Counted from the first letter of the stretch, positions 9,451-18,094 are shown. The stretch is 34,937 nt of DNA from an uncultured Saprospiraceae bacterium (GCA_938002665.1 CALLAE010000080.1:1-34937), one strand, 5' to 3'. Notes: generated from the sequence alone by a model not told the origin. Program-made: numbers and translations.

Positions 9451-9590
9451 ATAATATGGGTAAAAACAAAGAGAGCCCACGTAGCTGATGTATCAGTAGC
9501 AGACCCTCGATCTCGGTACAAAACGAGGCTGCAAAGATAGGTCTTCTCTTTCTTTTTTCTCAGGCGCAAGAATTATTCTGAACCATGCGC
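9451..9590 (+). promoter_or_regulatory. Structured leader element, copy B
   Basis: Second copy of the element at 3319-3466, with about 90 percent or more identity over 130 bp. The outer stem AAAGAGA/TCTCTTT is at 9468-9474 and 9545-9551, and the same inner hairpins are kept. The hairpin GCGCA/TGCGC is at 9564-9568 and 9586-9590, and its inner stem AGAA/TTCT is preserved although the loop differs (TTA instead of TAT). Weaker similarity continues to the start codon at 9648. Upstream, TAGCTGC/GCAGCTA (9427-9444) forms a perfect hairpin where copy A has an imperfect one. Function is unknown; the position implies control of the protease gene. The opposite strand again carries the -7-like TATCTTTGCA (9539-9530). 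Confidence 0.55.
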
Positions 9591-9647
9591 TATGGTTATG
9601 CCATGAAGTTATGGAAGTAAGAGTCATTTTTAATTTATCCTAAAAAC

Positions 9648-12600
9648 ATGAAAAGATTATTATTAATTCTGTTATTTATCCCTTTGACCTGTCTTTATAT
9701 CAATGCTCAATGTGGGTATCCTAACAACGTGAAAAATAGGCTACTTCAGAGTTCCTTCAATAAGTCAAACCCAATGATGGATATCGATGTAAGGGTAGTT
9801 GCACTTATTCCTCGGGATGATAATGGTGGAGGTAATACTGGAACTACCGAAGACGATGTGAAAGATGCAATGGATTTTGCAGTCGCCGAGTTTGAGAAAT
9901 ATAATATTAATGTGGACTTTCGGATTCGAGAAATTCATAACTCCTCAATTTTAAACGCTGAAGATAGTGCTGGTCGCTACTATAGCCTGGATTGTGAGAG
10001 TTTTCACATTACTTTTTTTGATAGCAGTATTGAAGGTGTTCCCGGTTCTGAAGCAGGTGGAGAAGCTTGGGTTAGGACTTCTTCTACTTCGACACTTGTC
10101 CATGAAATGGGTCACTTGTTTGGCCTTGTTCACACTTTCAATTTATGTGGGGGGGCAAGTAGAGAATATGTCAAAATAAATGGCTTTAGATGGGATTGTA
10201 ATAATAATTCAGAGCAAACCTGTGAGCAAATACAAGCTGGTAAAGGTGATTTTTGTTGCGATACTCCTGCTGATGCAAACTCAGAGAGTTGTTATTCGAG
10301 TGGAATTCAAATTTTTCCTAACTGTGATTTAAGAGCAACTAATCCAGGTAATGATGGCTGTAATGATTACATTGATGGCGATGACCTAGTAGAACTTGTG
10401 ACAAATTATATGTCTTATTTCGTTCCTAGTGACTGTGGAGATAGAAAATTTTCGGATGAACAGAAAGCTAGAATGTTGGCATTCATACCTCAAGAATATG
10501 GGTCTCGAATAGGTACTTTTGGAAATTATGATACTAGTCCATTAGTTGTTTTAGATAAGTATTTAGATAGAGACTTAGTGATTTGGGATCAAGATTTTGT
10601 ACTTGGTGAAGAAGAACTTGTTATTGAAAATGCTGTTCTTACTCTAGTGAATTGCAATGTAAAAGCAAGTAATAGAATAGTATTGAAGAATGGAACTATT
10701 AGGTTAAATAACTCTTCTGTATCGAATGGTACTTGTTTTCCAGTACAAATTGATAGTTGGCCTGGGATAGAAATCGAAGAGAAAGGCAATGTCTATCTCT
10801 ACAATAATAGTACACTAGAAAATGCTCGAATTCCAATTTCAAGCAGTGGTGGAGATGCCGAGGTAAGAATTAGAGCGAACGACTTTGAAATTAGCTCGAG
10901 TAGTAGGCATGCAGTAGACGTTGAGGGGTGGCTAGACATGAGAGCTTATTATGGTACTATCAATGGATCCATTTCTTCTAAAGTTACAGGAAGTATTAAT
11001 CGTGGCCATGGCATGGTATTAATTAATAACTCTCAGATAAATAAAACACTAGGTAATCTGCCTGCTTTTGATCTTATGGATTCTCATTTGAGACTAGGAG
11101 CGGATGAAATAAATGGATTTAGTCAAACAGTAGATTCTGATGAATCACCTCGTGTCAGAATAGTTGGATGTCATCTTACTTATGATGGAACTACTGTAAT
11201 TGATAATACTTCAGATAACTTCTTGCTATTTAATAACCTAATAGAAAATGGAGTTGTAGAGACTGCACCTAGCAATCATTACTCTGTAAAGCAAAATACC
11301 TTTGTTTCTTCCGTTAAGACTACAACTAACTGCACTAGAGCAATTTGTATAGGTAGTTCTGAGAATAGTTATAATCGTTTCGAAGGAAATAAATTCAATG
11401 ATAATGTAAGAACGAACGGGAAGCATTCGTTTACGCAGTTCCTCTGTAATGTTTTCGAGTCATCACCAGGGGATGATTTCCGATGGGGTGATCAAGTTAA
11501 CCCCCTACAGGCTAATAATGAAAATGGTATGAATGACGACATAAGTTCTGCAGGTAATTTGTTTTCTGCTGGCAACACAAATATTGGAGGTAGTTCTCCA
11601 GGGACAAGATATTTTTATGATGAAAACGTTCTAGTGGAGGACCCTGTAATAGCTGCTACTGGTGTTACAAAAAGCTTTTTGAATGTTGAGCCATCTCCCT
11701 GTGGTACTGCAGGTATTAGCTGGCAGCCACCTGTGCTAGAGATAGATCCTTCTCCGACAGGAACTCCTACGCCTGCTCCGATACCAGGGCCTACTGTTTT
11801 TATAAAAGGATGTCCCGTAGGAGTAAATTGTAATCTACCTTGTCCTACTGGTATCAATTGTAAGCAAAACTGTCCCCCAGGTATTAATTGTCTGCGTGGT
11901 TGCCCTACAGGCATTAATTGTAATGTTGCCTGTCCTCCTGGAATAGATTGTACACAGCCTTGTCCTCCAGGAATAGATTGTACACAGCCTTGTCCACCAG
12001 GAGTAGATTGTACACAGCCCTGTCCTCCAGGAATGGACTGCACAGTGCCTTGCTATAGGAATTGCAACCCCTGTATAGGACCTGATTGTGATCCAGTAAG
12101 ACCTGAAAATGATGAGGTCTTGCAATGGTTGGATGACCTTTATCAGGAACGGGATGAACAGATCATAGGTTTCCAGCAAGATGAAAATGAATATCTTACA
12201 CAACTCATTGAGACTGCTGGTCTAGATACTAAAGAGGATATTCTTAGTTATGTACTTGAGGATAAGGTTAAACCATCAAAAGACCAGCTATTAGAACTTT
12301 TTGATAAATCTGAATTATTTACAGAAGCAGAAATGGTAAGTCTGGTATCTACGGTTCCTGATAACTTGTATGATTCAGAAGTTAACTCTACTGTGTTTTA
12401 TTCCGAGAGTTTTAAGGATAAAAATGTTTCTTTATTTTCTATACTCATGGATGAAGTCTTGAAATCTAGTGCCTTAGATAATTTATTGGAGCTAGACATG
12501 TTGACTAGAGAAAAATCTGACTTAGCAATCTATGCTCTAGAAAGGCTGGAGATCTATGCTCTAAGTAATAAGCTAGATATAGAGAATCTTTGGTTAGCTA

Positions 12601-13232
12601 GACTAGGAGGGTTTTCTTCTGACTTGGGCATAGTCGATAATCTGTTTCGCTCTAAAGATTACCTTGCCATGAATACTAAATTAAACTCAATGATTTCTAG
12701 TGGCAACTTGTCTAGCGTAGAGCTTCAAGACTGTTATGCATATCGATCCTTAATGCAGGCATTAAGTTCAGCTCTAGGTGAAGGAGAACAGCTGAACACT
12801 TTATCAGATCTATCCACCCTAAATGTTATTGCACTGCAAGGTCACAGATTCAGTTCTGAAAAGGCAAAAAGTATTTTGAGTAAATTTTATGGCTACGAAT
12901 TTGGTCCTCATGAAGATGATGTTGTGCTATCTGAAAGAATTTTGTTCTTACAAGAAGAGACTGATCTTTCCAGTACACATACTATTCACAAAACTGAATT
13001 TGGAGTCTATCCTAACCCTTCTTCTGGTAGTTTTACAGTATCCAATGAATCTTCAGAAAAGCTTAGAATGCAACTCTTTGATGTTTCCGGTAATGCTCTA
13101 CTTGAAATAGAGGTAGCTGACCAGTCATCGGAAAAAGTAACAACCGAATTACTTTCAGGGGCCTATCTTTACAGATTGTACACAGAAAGTGGTGAATTAC
13201 TCTCTGTTTCTAAACTGATTATAATCGATTAA
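9648..13232 (+). CDS. T9SS-exported pappalysin-type (M43) metalloprotease with beta-helix and Cys-rich repeat
   Basis: 1194 residues, signal peptide MKRLLLILLFIPLTCLYINA. Residues about 45-280 are a metzincin protease domain: HEMGHLFGLVH at 152-162 matches HExxHxxGxxH (zinc ligands H152, H156, H162; catalytic E153), with a Met-turn at YMSYF (M255) and many paired cysteines, as in family M43 (pappalysin/cytophagalysin). Residues about 300-640 are N/G/S-rich with beta-helix character. A Pro/Thr linker (SPTGTPTPAPIPGP) precedes eight decapeptide repeats CPxGx[ND]Cxxx at residues 722-801. A long acidic helical region follows (about 815-1100), then a type A T9SS sorting domain (FGVYPNPSSGSFTVSN). 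The enzyme probably hydrolyses extracellular protein; the tail regions may anchor or space it. Family assignment is secure; the substrate is unknown. Confidence 0.88.
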   Translation: MKRLLLILLFIPLTCLYINAQCGYPNNVKNRLLQSSFNKSNPMMDIDVRVVALIPRDDNGGGNTGTTEDDVKDAMDFAVAEFEKYNINVDFRIREIHNSSILNAEDSAGRYYSLDCESFHITFFDSSIEGVPGSEAGGEAWVRTSSTSTLVHEMGHLFGLVHTFNLCGGASREYVKINGFRWDCNNNSEQTCEQIQAGKGDFCCDTPADANSESCYSSGIQIFPNCDLRATNPGNDGCNDYIDGDDLVELVTNYMSYFVPSDCGDRKFSDEQKARMLAFIPQEYGSRIGTFGNYDTSPLVVLDKYLDRDLVIWDQDFVLGEEELVIENAVLTLVNCNVKASNRIVLKNGTIRLNNSSVSNGTCFPVQIDSWPGIEIEEKGNVYLYNNSTLENARIPISSSGGDAEVRIRANDFEISSSSRHAVDVEGWLDMRAYYGTINGSISSKVTGSINRGHGMVLINNSQINKTLGNLPAFDLMDSHLRLGADEINGFSQTVDSDESPRVRIVGCHLTYDGTTVIDNTSDNFLLFNNLIENGVVETAPSNHYSVKQNTFVSSVKTTTNCTRAICIGSSENSYNRFEGNKFNDNVRTNGKHSFTQFLCNVFESSPGDDFRWGDQVNPLQANNENGMNDDISSAGNLFSAGNTNIGGSSPGTRYFYDENVLVEDPVIAATGVTKSFLNVEPSPCGTAGISWQPPVLEIDPSPTGTPTPAPIPGPTVFIKGCPVGVNCNLPCPTGINCKQNCPPGINCLRGCPTGINCNVACPPGIDCTQPCPPGIDCTQPCPPGVDCTQPCPPGMDCTVPCYRNCNPCIGPDCDPVRPENDEVLQWLDDLYQERDEQIIGFQQDENEYLTQLIETAGLDTKEDILSYVLEDKVKPSKDQLLELFDKSELFTEAEMVSLVSTVPDNLYDSEVNSTVFYSESFKDKNVSLFSILMDEVLKSSALDNLLELDMLTREKSDLAIYALERLEIYALSNKLDIENLWLARLGGFSSDLGIVDNLFRSKDYLAMNTKLNSMISSGNLSSVELQDCYAYRSLMQALSSALGEGEQLNTLSDLSTLNVIALQGHRFSSEKAKSILSKFYGYEFGPHEDDVVLSERILFLQEETDLSSTHTIHKTEFGVYPNPSSGSFTVSNESSEKLRMQLFDVSGNALLEIEVADQSSEKVTTELLSGAYLYRLYTESGELLSVSKLIIID
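11811..12050 (+). repeat. Eight tandem 30-bp units encoding CPPGIDCTQP-type decapeptides
   Basis: The units lie within the metalloprotease gene. Each codes for CPxG[IV][ND]Cxxx, and an extra Cys-rich stretch (CYRNCNPCIGPDC) follows. The fifth to seventh units (11931-12020) are nearly identical at the DNA level, whereas the outer units differ, which suggests recent expansion by slippage or recombination. Two cysteines spaced six apart in every unit suggest intra-repeat disulfides and a rigid rod. Confidence 0.93.
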
Positions 13233-13240
13233 TAATATTT

Positions 13241-13278
13241 CTGGTCGTACCTTAGTAGGGTATGACCAGTTTTTTTTT
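13241..13278 (+). terminator. Intrinsic terminator
   Basis: CTGGTCGTACC (13241-13251) pairs with GGTATGACCAG (13259-13269) with one G-U pair, followed by nine T. It ends the metalloprotease transcript just before the next gene. Confidence 0.92.
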
Positions 13279-13288
13279 AAATGTAATT

Positions 13289-14785
13289 ATGTTCAAAATC
13301 TATTATACGATAACTGTCAGTCTATTGCTAAGTATGACACTTTCAGCACAGACAACTTTTAAGCTTAGTCAAAACTTTCACCCAGGTGAGCCCAATGCGG
13401 CCTATAAGGTCGTAGAACATGAGGGCTTATATTATCTAGGAGGTAATTACTTTGATGATGAGATAGGCCGTTGGACGGCTTTTTATTCTGTCTATGACAA
13501 TGAGGGTAGTCATGTCAAATTGATGACTGAGAAGAAAGATACTGTGCCATATAATGATATAGGTCTAAAAATCCTCAAAGATTCACTAGGTCTATATTTT
13601 TTAGGTTTATATAAAGGCAATACTAATTTATATCATTATAACCTATTAGCCGATTCTAGTTGGCTGAGCCATAAGATAGATCAATTACCTCTTGACTTTA
13701 GCCCCCATGGTGTCACCTTGCTAAATAATAAGTTTTTCTTTTGCGGTCGTAATTTGCTGCCATCAGAGGGTAACAATGTTGCTTTGGTTTCTGTAAGAGA
13801 TACTGTTCTAAAGGTATTTCATGATGCCCCTAATTTTTCATACAATGAAAGAAGTTCTTCGATAGAAGCTAACTCCTTAGGCGAGCTGGTCGTCGTCGCA
13901 AAGCGGTCATTTCCATCTAGTAGTAGAGGAACAGTTTGTTTCATCATGTTTTTTGATGAAGAACTTAATTTACTACATACAACTAAGAACACAAATGATG
14001 AAGTGGCTTTTAATCCCATAAGTGGTTTCTGTATAGACTCTCAGGATAATATTATTCTATCAGGTACAGGAAAATCTGGGGATACGATATTTCAGCTCAT
14101 TGCTAAGCTAGACCCCAAGGGGAAGCAGGTATGGCAAAAAAAATTGGATAGGAACATCAATAATAGATATCTCGAAGGTAGATGGCATAGTATCGTAGAA
14201 GCACATGAAAAAGATGGCTATATCGCGGTAGGCGGTGAGAATTATCAAGATAATAATGGAGGTATAGATACACTTATAGTGAGAGCAGCAGTGGCAAAGT
14301 TGTCTCTAGATGGAGAACTGATGTGGTATAGGACTTATAGCTATAGGAATGGACCGAGAAGATCAGAAATTTTCTATGATATACAAGCGACATCTGATGG
14401 GGGGTATATTCTAGTAGGCGATAGTGCGACTTATGATGTACCTGAGGAGGAAGAATTACCGTGGTTGCAAGCTATTGTACTTAAGACGGATGCGGAAGGT
14501 AGATTAGAAACATCTGATATAGCTGAACTGAATGTAGCAAGGGAGGGCGCTATCACTTTGTTTCCTAATCCGGTAGAGGAAACACTTCATCTTACTCAGA
14601 GCATAGATAGAAAATTGACTCTACTCTTTTATGATGAAGAAGGAAAGAAAGTAGATAGCTGTGTTTCATATGGGGCGGAGCATACTATAATCTTAGATGT
14701 TTCAGGATATAGAGCTGGTAGCTATTCGGTCATAGCAGTCGATAACAAGGGTGAAAGGTTTCAGAGCAGATTTGTGAAAATCTAG
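13289..14785 (+). CDS. T9SS-exported propeller-like protein
   Basis: 498 residues if started at ATG 13289 (MFKIYYTITVSLLLSMTLSA), which gives a clean signal peptide; the upstream ATG at 13262 lies inside the terminator stem and is unlikely. The body has repeated units of the kind seen in delta-60/SBBP-like propellers: GFCIDSQDNIILSGTGKSGD, YIAVGGENYQDNNGGIDT and SDGGYILVGDSATYD, each a glycine-rich strand with SxxxDGGYIxxG spacing. The C-terminus (ITLFPNPVEETLHLTQ...YRAGSYSVIAVD) is a type A T9SS sorting domain with FPNP in place of YPNP. No catalytic motif is seen. It follows the three larger T9SS genes on the same strand but is separated by a terminator. Specific function is unknown. Confidence 0.83.
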   Translation: MFKIYYTITVSLLLSMTLSAQTTFKLSQNFHPGEPNAAYKVVEHEGLYYLGGNYFDDEIGRWTAFYSVYDNEGSHVKLMTEKKDTVPYNDIGLKILKDSLGLYFLGLYKGNTNLYHYNLLADSSWLSHKIDQLPLDFSPHGVTLLNNKFFFCGRNLLPSEGNNVALVSVRDTVLKVFHDAPNFSYNERSSSIEANSLGELVVVAKRSFPSSSRGTVCFIMFFDEELNLLHTTKNTNDEVAFNPISGFCIDSQDNIILSGTGKSGDTIFQLIAKLDPKGKQVWQKKLDRNINNRYLEGRWHSIVEAHEKDGYIAVGGENYQDNNGGIDTLIVRAAVAKLSLDGELMWYRTYSYRNGPRRSEIFYDIQATSDGGYILVGDSATYDVPEEEELPWLQAIVLKTDAEGRLETSDIAELNVAREGAITLFPNPVEETLHLTQSIDRKLTLLFYDEEGKKVDSCVSYGAEHTIILDVSGYRAGSYSVIAVDNKGERFQSRFVKI

Positions 14786-14860
14786 CAAGAGGGTTTACTC
14801 TCTGTTTCTTAAACTAGAACCTGAAGGCCCTAAAGATTTAGTATGGGAAGAAATCAAGCA

Positions 14861-14998
14861 AATCCTTTAATCCTATAAATCCTGTTTCAGACAAAAGGAA
14901 TGAGCGGGTGGTAGATTGCCCAACCATCAAGACCGAATCTTGATCAATAATCTAACAATGGAAGGCTTAGCCCATTGCTCTTCCATAATCCACGCTGA
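14861..14998. repeat. Noncoding repeat, unit 1
   Basis: Together with 15083-15220 this forms a direct repeat with a period of 222 bp and roughly 75-80 percent identity. It starts with AATCCTNTAAATCC-type motifs (TCCTATAAATCCTGTTTCAG is shared exactly) and contains a CAAGA/TCTTG hairpin and a stem ATGGAA/TTCCAT (14958-14963, 14981-14986). In unit 2 two pairs of the second stem change together, so the fold rather than the sequence is kept. No ORF was seen. Confidence 0.8.
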
Positions 14999-15082
14999 AC
15001 AAAATTAGGATAGACAAGACGGAAGATTTTTCCGCTCGTTCCTCGGTCAAAATGAAAAGGAGGTGATAGGATAATTCATACG

Positions 15083-15220
15083 AATCTTATAAATCCTATA
15101 AATCCTGTTTCAGACAGAAGGAAGCAGTGAGAAGCACATTGCCCAAACATCAAGACAGAATCTTGATTAATTATCCAACGTAGATGGCTTAGCTAATTGC
15201 TCCTCTACAATCTACGCTGA
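15083..15220. repeat. Noncoding repeat, unit 2
   Basis: Second copy of the element at 14861-14998. The stem is GTAGA(T)/(C)TCTAC at 15180-15185 and 15203-15208, flanking the conserved GGCTTAG and ATTGCTC. A third fragment (ATCTTGTTAATCTTAAAATC, with CCTGTCAAAGAC after it) begins near 15239. The unit lies downstream of the PNP gene (minus) and of the T9SS gene (plus), that is, between two convergent genes. Confidence 0.8.
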
Positions 15221-15285
15221 GCATTGATAGATCATGCCAATCTTGTTAATCTTAAAATCCTGTCAAAGACAAATGCAAGAATAAT

Positions 15286-16125
15286 CTACTCAGCCGCATC
15301 TAGGAGGACTGCTTTCAGCAAAGCCGCAATATCCGGAGTGGCCTCCGCTGCCATGGCTTTTACCTCTTCTACAGTAGTGGGAGTGATTACCTCGGGTGGA
15401 TAACAGAGGTTAGTAACTATAGAGAGCACTGCTACTTCTATCTTAGCATGATTAGCAACTATGACTTCGGGGACGGTGGACATGCCTACCATATCACCAC
15501 CTATGATATTCAGATAACGGTATTCGGCAGGGGTTTCGAGACTGGGTCCTTGAAAGCCGACATAGACCCCTTCCTTTAATGGACTTTTATGGAGCTTCTT
15601 CCACGATTGTTTGAGTTGGGTTCTCAGACTTTCAGAATAGGCATCGGACATATCAGGAAATCTTAGTCCTAGCCTATCATCGTTAGGTCCGCGCAAAGGG
15701 TGCTCTGGCATGAGATTGATATGGTCTTTGACTAAAATGATCTCTCCTGGGCGGTAGCTAGGGTTGAGCCCTCCAGAGGCATTCGTCATGAAAAGAGACT
15801 TTATCCCTAGCTGCTGAAGAATACGAATGGGGAAGCATACTTCTTGGATAGAGTAGCCTTCATAGTAATGTAACCTGCCATTGATAATGAGTAAGGTGTT
15901 GTCATCATCTATCTTGGCTAGGTGAATGGTGCCTTGGTGGAAGGTCGTGCTGGCAAGATGTGGGATGTCATCAAACGTGCAACTGGCTACTAATTCAAAG
16001 GAATCAAGAAAGATATCGGCCCCTGAGCCCAAGATTACAGCTCTCTGTGGATGGGCTGGTTCTTTACGGAAAAGCTTGTCTTTTATATAGTTAGCTGCAG
16101 CTTCTGATCTTTCGTACCAATTCAT
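15286..16125 (-). CDS. Purine-nucleoside phosphorylase (trimeric PNP family)
   Basis: 279 residues. It catalyses phosphorolysis of purine nucleosides to base and ribose-1-phosphate in cytoplasmic purine salvage. Seen: phosphate-binding loop VILGSGADIF near residue 30, GRLHYYEGY (family HxYEGY), NASGGLNPSYRPGEIILVKD, the base-binding segment YVGFQGPSLETPAEYR, DMVGMSTVPEVIVANH and the late TNLCYP element. The length fits the 270-290-residue PNP/MTAP family 2. QGPSLETPAEYR retains the active-site Glu. The ATG at 16125 gives the expected N-terminus (MNWYERSEAAANYI). It is divergent from the rimP operon, separated by about 135 bp including the rimP promoter. PunA-type activity is likely; MTAP activity is less likely. 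Substrate preference is not decided. Confidence 0.93.
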   Translation of the reverse strand: MNWYERSEAAANYIKDKLFRKEPAHPQRAVILGSGADIFLDSFELVASCTFDDIPHLASTTFHQGTIHLAKIDDDNTLLIINGRLHYYEGYSIQEVCFPIRILQQLGIKSLFMTNASGGLNPSYRPGEIILVKDHINLMPEHPLRGPNDDRLGLRFPDMSDAYSESLRTQLKQSWKKLHKSPLKEGVYVGFQGPSLETPAEYRYLNIIGGDMVGMSTVPEVIVANHAKIEVAVLSIVTNLCYPPEVITPTTVEEVKAMAAEATPDIAALLKAVLLDAAE

Positions 16126-16157
16126 GGTCTAAAGATATGGCCCAGCCTGAAGCTTAA

Positions 16158-16188
16158 TTGTTTTAAATCAACATTTTCTGTATATTTG
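16158..16188 (+). promoter_or_regulatory. Bacteroidota-type promoter for the rimP-nusA-infB operon
   Basis: TTG at 16158-16160, a 20-nt spacer, then TATATTTG at 16181-16188 (consensus TAnnTTTG, here continuing with CA). Transcription would start near 16195 and run into the hairpin at 16208. Confidence 0.8.
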
Positions 16189-16207
16189 CAGCAGATTACG
16201 ATACGAA

Positions 16208-16238
16208 GAGGGAGCAATTGTTCCCTCTTTCTATTTTT
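16208..16238 (+). terminator. Leader hairpin with U-rich tail (attenuator candidate)
   Basis: GAGGGAGC/GTTCCCTC is built on a CAATTG centre (16208-16227; ten bases on each side complementary with one G-U), followed by TTTCTATTTTT. It lies about 13 nt after the predicted transcription start and 23 nt before the rimP start, so it could terminate or attenuate the operon early. Confidence 0.72.
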
Positions 16239-16260
16239 AGTACATCAGATATTACCTCAA

Positions 16261-16746
16261 GTGGATAATTTCAGCAACAATATCGAGGCTCAGATACAAA
16301 GCATAGCTAAAGAGAGATTTTTAGAAGAAGACCTTTCAGACTGCTTCATTCTTGATATTATAATCAAAGACAAAAAAGTCGAGGTCTATGTCGATTCGGA
16401 TGATGGCGTCAAGTTTTGGCAGTGTCAAAAACTGAGCAGAGCTATAGAAGCTTATCTAGATGAAAGCCAGATTCTAGGGGAATCATATACCATAGAAGTG
16501 TCCTCTCCTGGAGTGGATAAGCCTCTAAGTGAGTATAGACAATACCCTAGAAATATAGGGCGGACTCTAGAGCTGACTTTGGAAGATGACTCGACAGTGA
16601 TAGGAAAAATGACGGAGCTTTCTGAAGAGCAAATCACTCTGAAAGTGCAAGGAGCAAAGAAAGGACAGTTTAAGACCCAAGTGGTTCCTTTTAGTGAGGT
16701 TAAAAGTACTATCGTCCAGATCTCTTTTAAAAAGAAGAAAAAATAA
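16261..16746 (+). CDS. rimP: Ribosome maturation factor RimP
   Basis: RimP binds the 30S subunit and assists late 16S rRNA/uS12 assembly. The best start is GTG at 16261 (VDNFSNNIEAQIQSIAKERF), giving 161 residues as in the family; the frame is open back to a TTG at 16186, but that lies inside the promoter box and its translation runs through the leader hairpin. Hallmarks: the YTIEVSSPGVDKPL signature at the end of the N-terminal KH-like domain, then a C-terminal SH3-like barrel, and a basic tail of seven residues rich in Lys. It is the first gene of the rimP-nusA-infB operon, the classical bacterial order, 70 bp before nusA. Confidence 0.95.
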   Translation: MDNFSNNIEAQIQSIAKERFLEEDLSDCFILDIIIKDKKVEVYVDSDDGVKFWQCQKLSRAIEAYLDESQILGESYTIEVSSPGVDKPLSEYRQYPRNIGRTLELTLEDDSTVIGKMTELSEEQITLKVQGAKKGQFKTQVVPFSEVKSTIVQISFKKKKK

Positions 16747-16816
16747 TTCCAGTCCTAAAGAGGGCTAATTTTATAAATAACAGAAATTCTTTAACAGATG
16801 GAAAAGAAGGTTTAAT

Positions 16817-18055
16817 ATGAATCTTGTTGATTCGTTTTCGGAATTCAAAGCGGGCAAAAATATAGATAGGCCCACGATGGTAAGAGTATTGGAAGATGTC
16901 TTTCGTACTCTGATAAAGAAAAAGTACGGCTCAGATGATAATTTCGATGTTATCGTAAATGATCAGAATGGTGACCTTGAAATGTGGAGAGTACGAGAGA
17001 TTGTACCAGATGGTGAGGTGACTGATGAGATGAGCCAGATTTCTAGTTCAGAAGCATTGTCTATAGATGATGACTATGAAATAGGAGATGAATGCTATGA
17101 ACAACTAGGACTTGAAGATTTTGGAAGGAGAGCAATACTAGCCGCGAGGCAGACGCTTATCTCCAGAATTATGGAGTTAGAAAAAGATGAGATATTTAAG
17201 AGGTACTCTGACAGAATAGGTGAGATCGTCCTCGGTGAAGTAGCTCAAGTACTCAAAAGAGAGTTTCTTATCATAGATGATGTCACAGGAAGTGAATTGA
17301 TTATGCCTAGAAATGAGATGATCAGAGGTGATTTTCTTAGAAAAGGAGACATGGTCAAAGGTGTCATCAGAAGGGTGGATATGAAGAATAACAACCCTGT
17401 AGTGATTGTCTCTAGAACGGACAGCCGTTTCTTAGAGAAACTTATGGAACAAGAAGTGCCTGAAATAGAAGATGGACTAATCACTATTAAGAAGATAGTG
17501 AGGATTCCAGGTGAAAGAGCCAAAGTGGCTGTAGAGTCTTATGATGATAGGATAGATCCAGTAGGTGCTTGTGTGGGAATGAAAGGGTCTAGAATACACG
17601 GAATAGTGAGAGAGTTGAAAAATGAGAACATTGACATAGTTAACTATACAACTAATGTCACCTTGTTTATACAAAGATCACTGACTCCAGCTAAAGTGTC
17701 TAATATAGATATAGACACTGAGAAAGGAACTGCAGCAGTTTTCTTGAAAGCTGATCAGGTTTCTCTCGCCATAGGAAAAGGAGGATCTAATATTAAGTTA
17801 GCTAGTAAGCTGACAGGATATGAAATAGATGTCTACAGAGAGGATGATGATCCTGAAATGGAAGATGTTGATTTAGATGAATTTACTGATGAGATAGAAG
17901 AGTGGGTTATAGATGCTTTCAAAGCTATCGGTTGTGATACAGCTAGAAGTGTTTTGGAGCTGAGTAAAGCAGAGCTATTGAGAAGAACGGATTTAGAGGA
18001 AGAGACGATAGATTCAGTACTGAAGTCATTGCAGGCAGAGTTTGCAAAAGACTAA
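16817..18055 (+). CDS. nusA: Transcription termination/antitermination factor NusA
   Basis: 412 residues. NusA binds RNA polymerase and nascent RNA, controlling pausing, termination and antitermination. The N-terminal RNAP-binding domain (1-125) starts MNLVDSFSEFKAGKNIDR. An S1 domain follows (about 130-200, GEIVLGEVAQVLKREFLI...VVIVSRTDSRF). Two KH domains come next: KH1 (about 225-290, DPVGACVGMKGSRIHGIVRE) and KH2 (about 295-350, VFLKADQVSLAIGKGGSNIK). A helix-hairpin-helix-like C-terminal segment ends ...DSVLKSLQAEFAKD. Length and order match other Bacteroidota NusA proteins, which lack the long C-terminal repeats of E. coli. ATG 16817 is the only sensible start. It is followed 39 bp later by infB. 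Confidence 0.97.
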   Translation: MNLVDSFSEFKAGKNIDRPTMVRVLEDVFRTLIKKKYGSDDNFDVIVNDQNGDLEMWRVREIVPDGEVTDEMSQISSSEALSIDDDYEIGDECYEQLGLEDFGRRAILAARQTLISRIMELEKDEIFKRYSDRIGEIVLGEVAQVLKREFLIIDDVTGSELIMPRNEMIRGDFLRKGDMVKGVIRRVDMKNNNPVVIVSRTDSRFLEKLMEQEVPEIEDGLITIKKIVRIPGERAKVAVESYDDRIDPVGACVGMKGSRIHGIVRELKNENIDIVNYTTNVTLFIQRSLTPAKVSNIDIDTEKGTAAVFLKADQVSLAIGKGGSNIKLASKLTGYEIDVYREDDDPEMEDVDLDEFTDEIEEWVIDAFKAIGCDTARSVLELSKAELLRRTDLEEETIDSVLKSLQAEFAKD

Positions 18056-18094
18056 ATTTTTTAAGAGTAGAAAAACTAATATTTTAAATAATAC

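Noticed and set aside
11615..12043. 142-codon antisense ORF with a repeated IPGGQGCVQ pattern
   Set aside because: It is the reverse complement of the Cys-rich repeat of the metalloprotease; its regularity follows from the repeat, and it has no independent gene features.
13262..13288. Upstream ATG for the small propeller protein
   Set aside because: It lies inside the stem of the preceding terminator, and the downstream ATG gives a proper signal peptide.
16186..16260. TTG start for RimP
   Set aside because: It overlaps the -7 promoter box and would translate the leader hairpin; family length supports GTG 16261.
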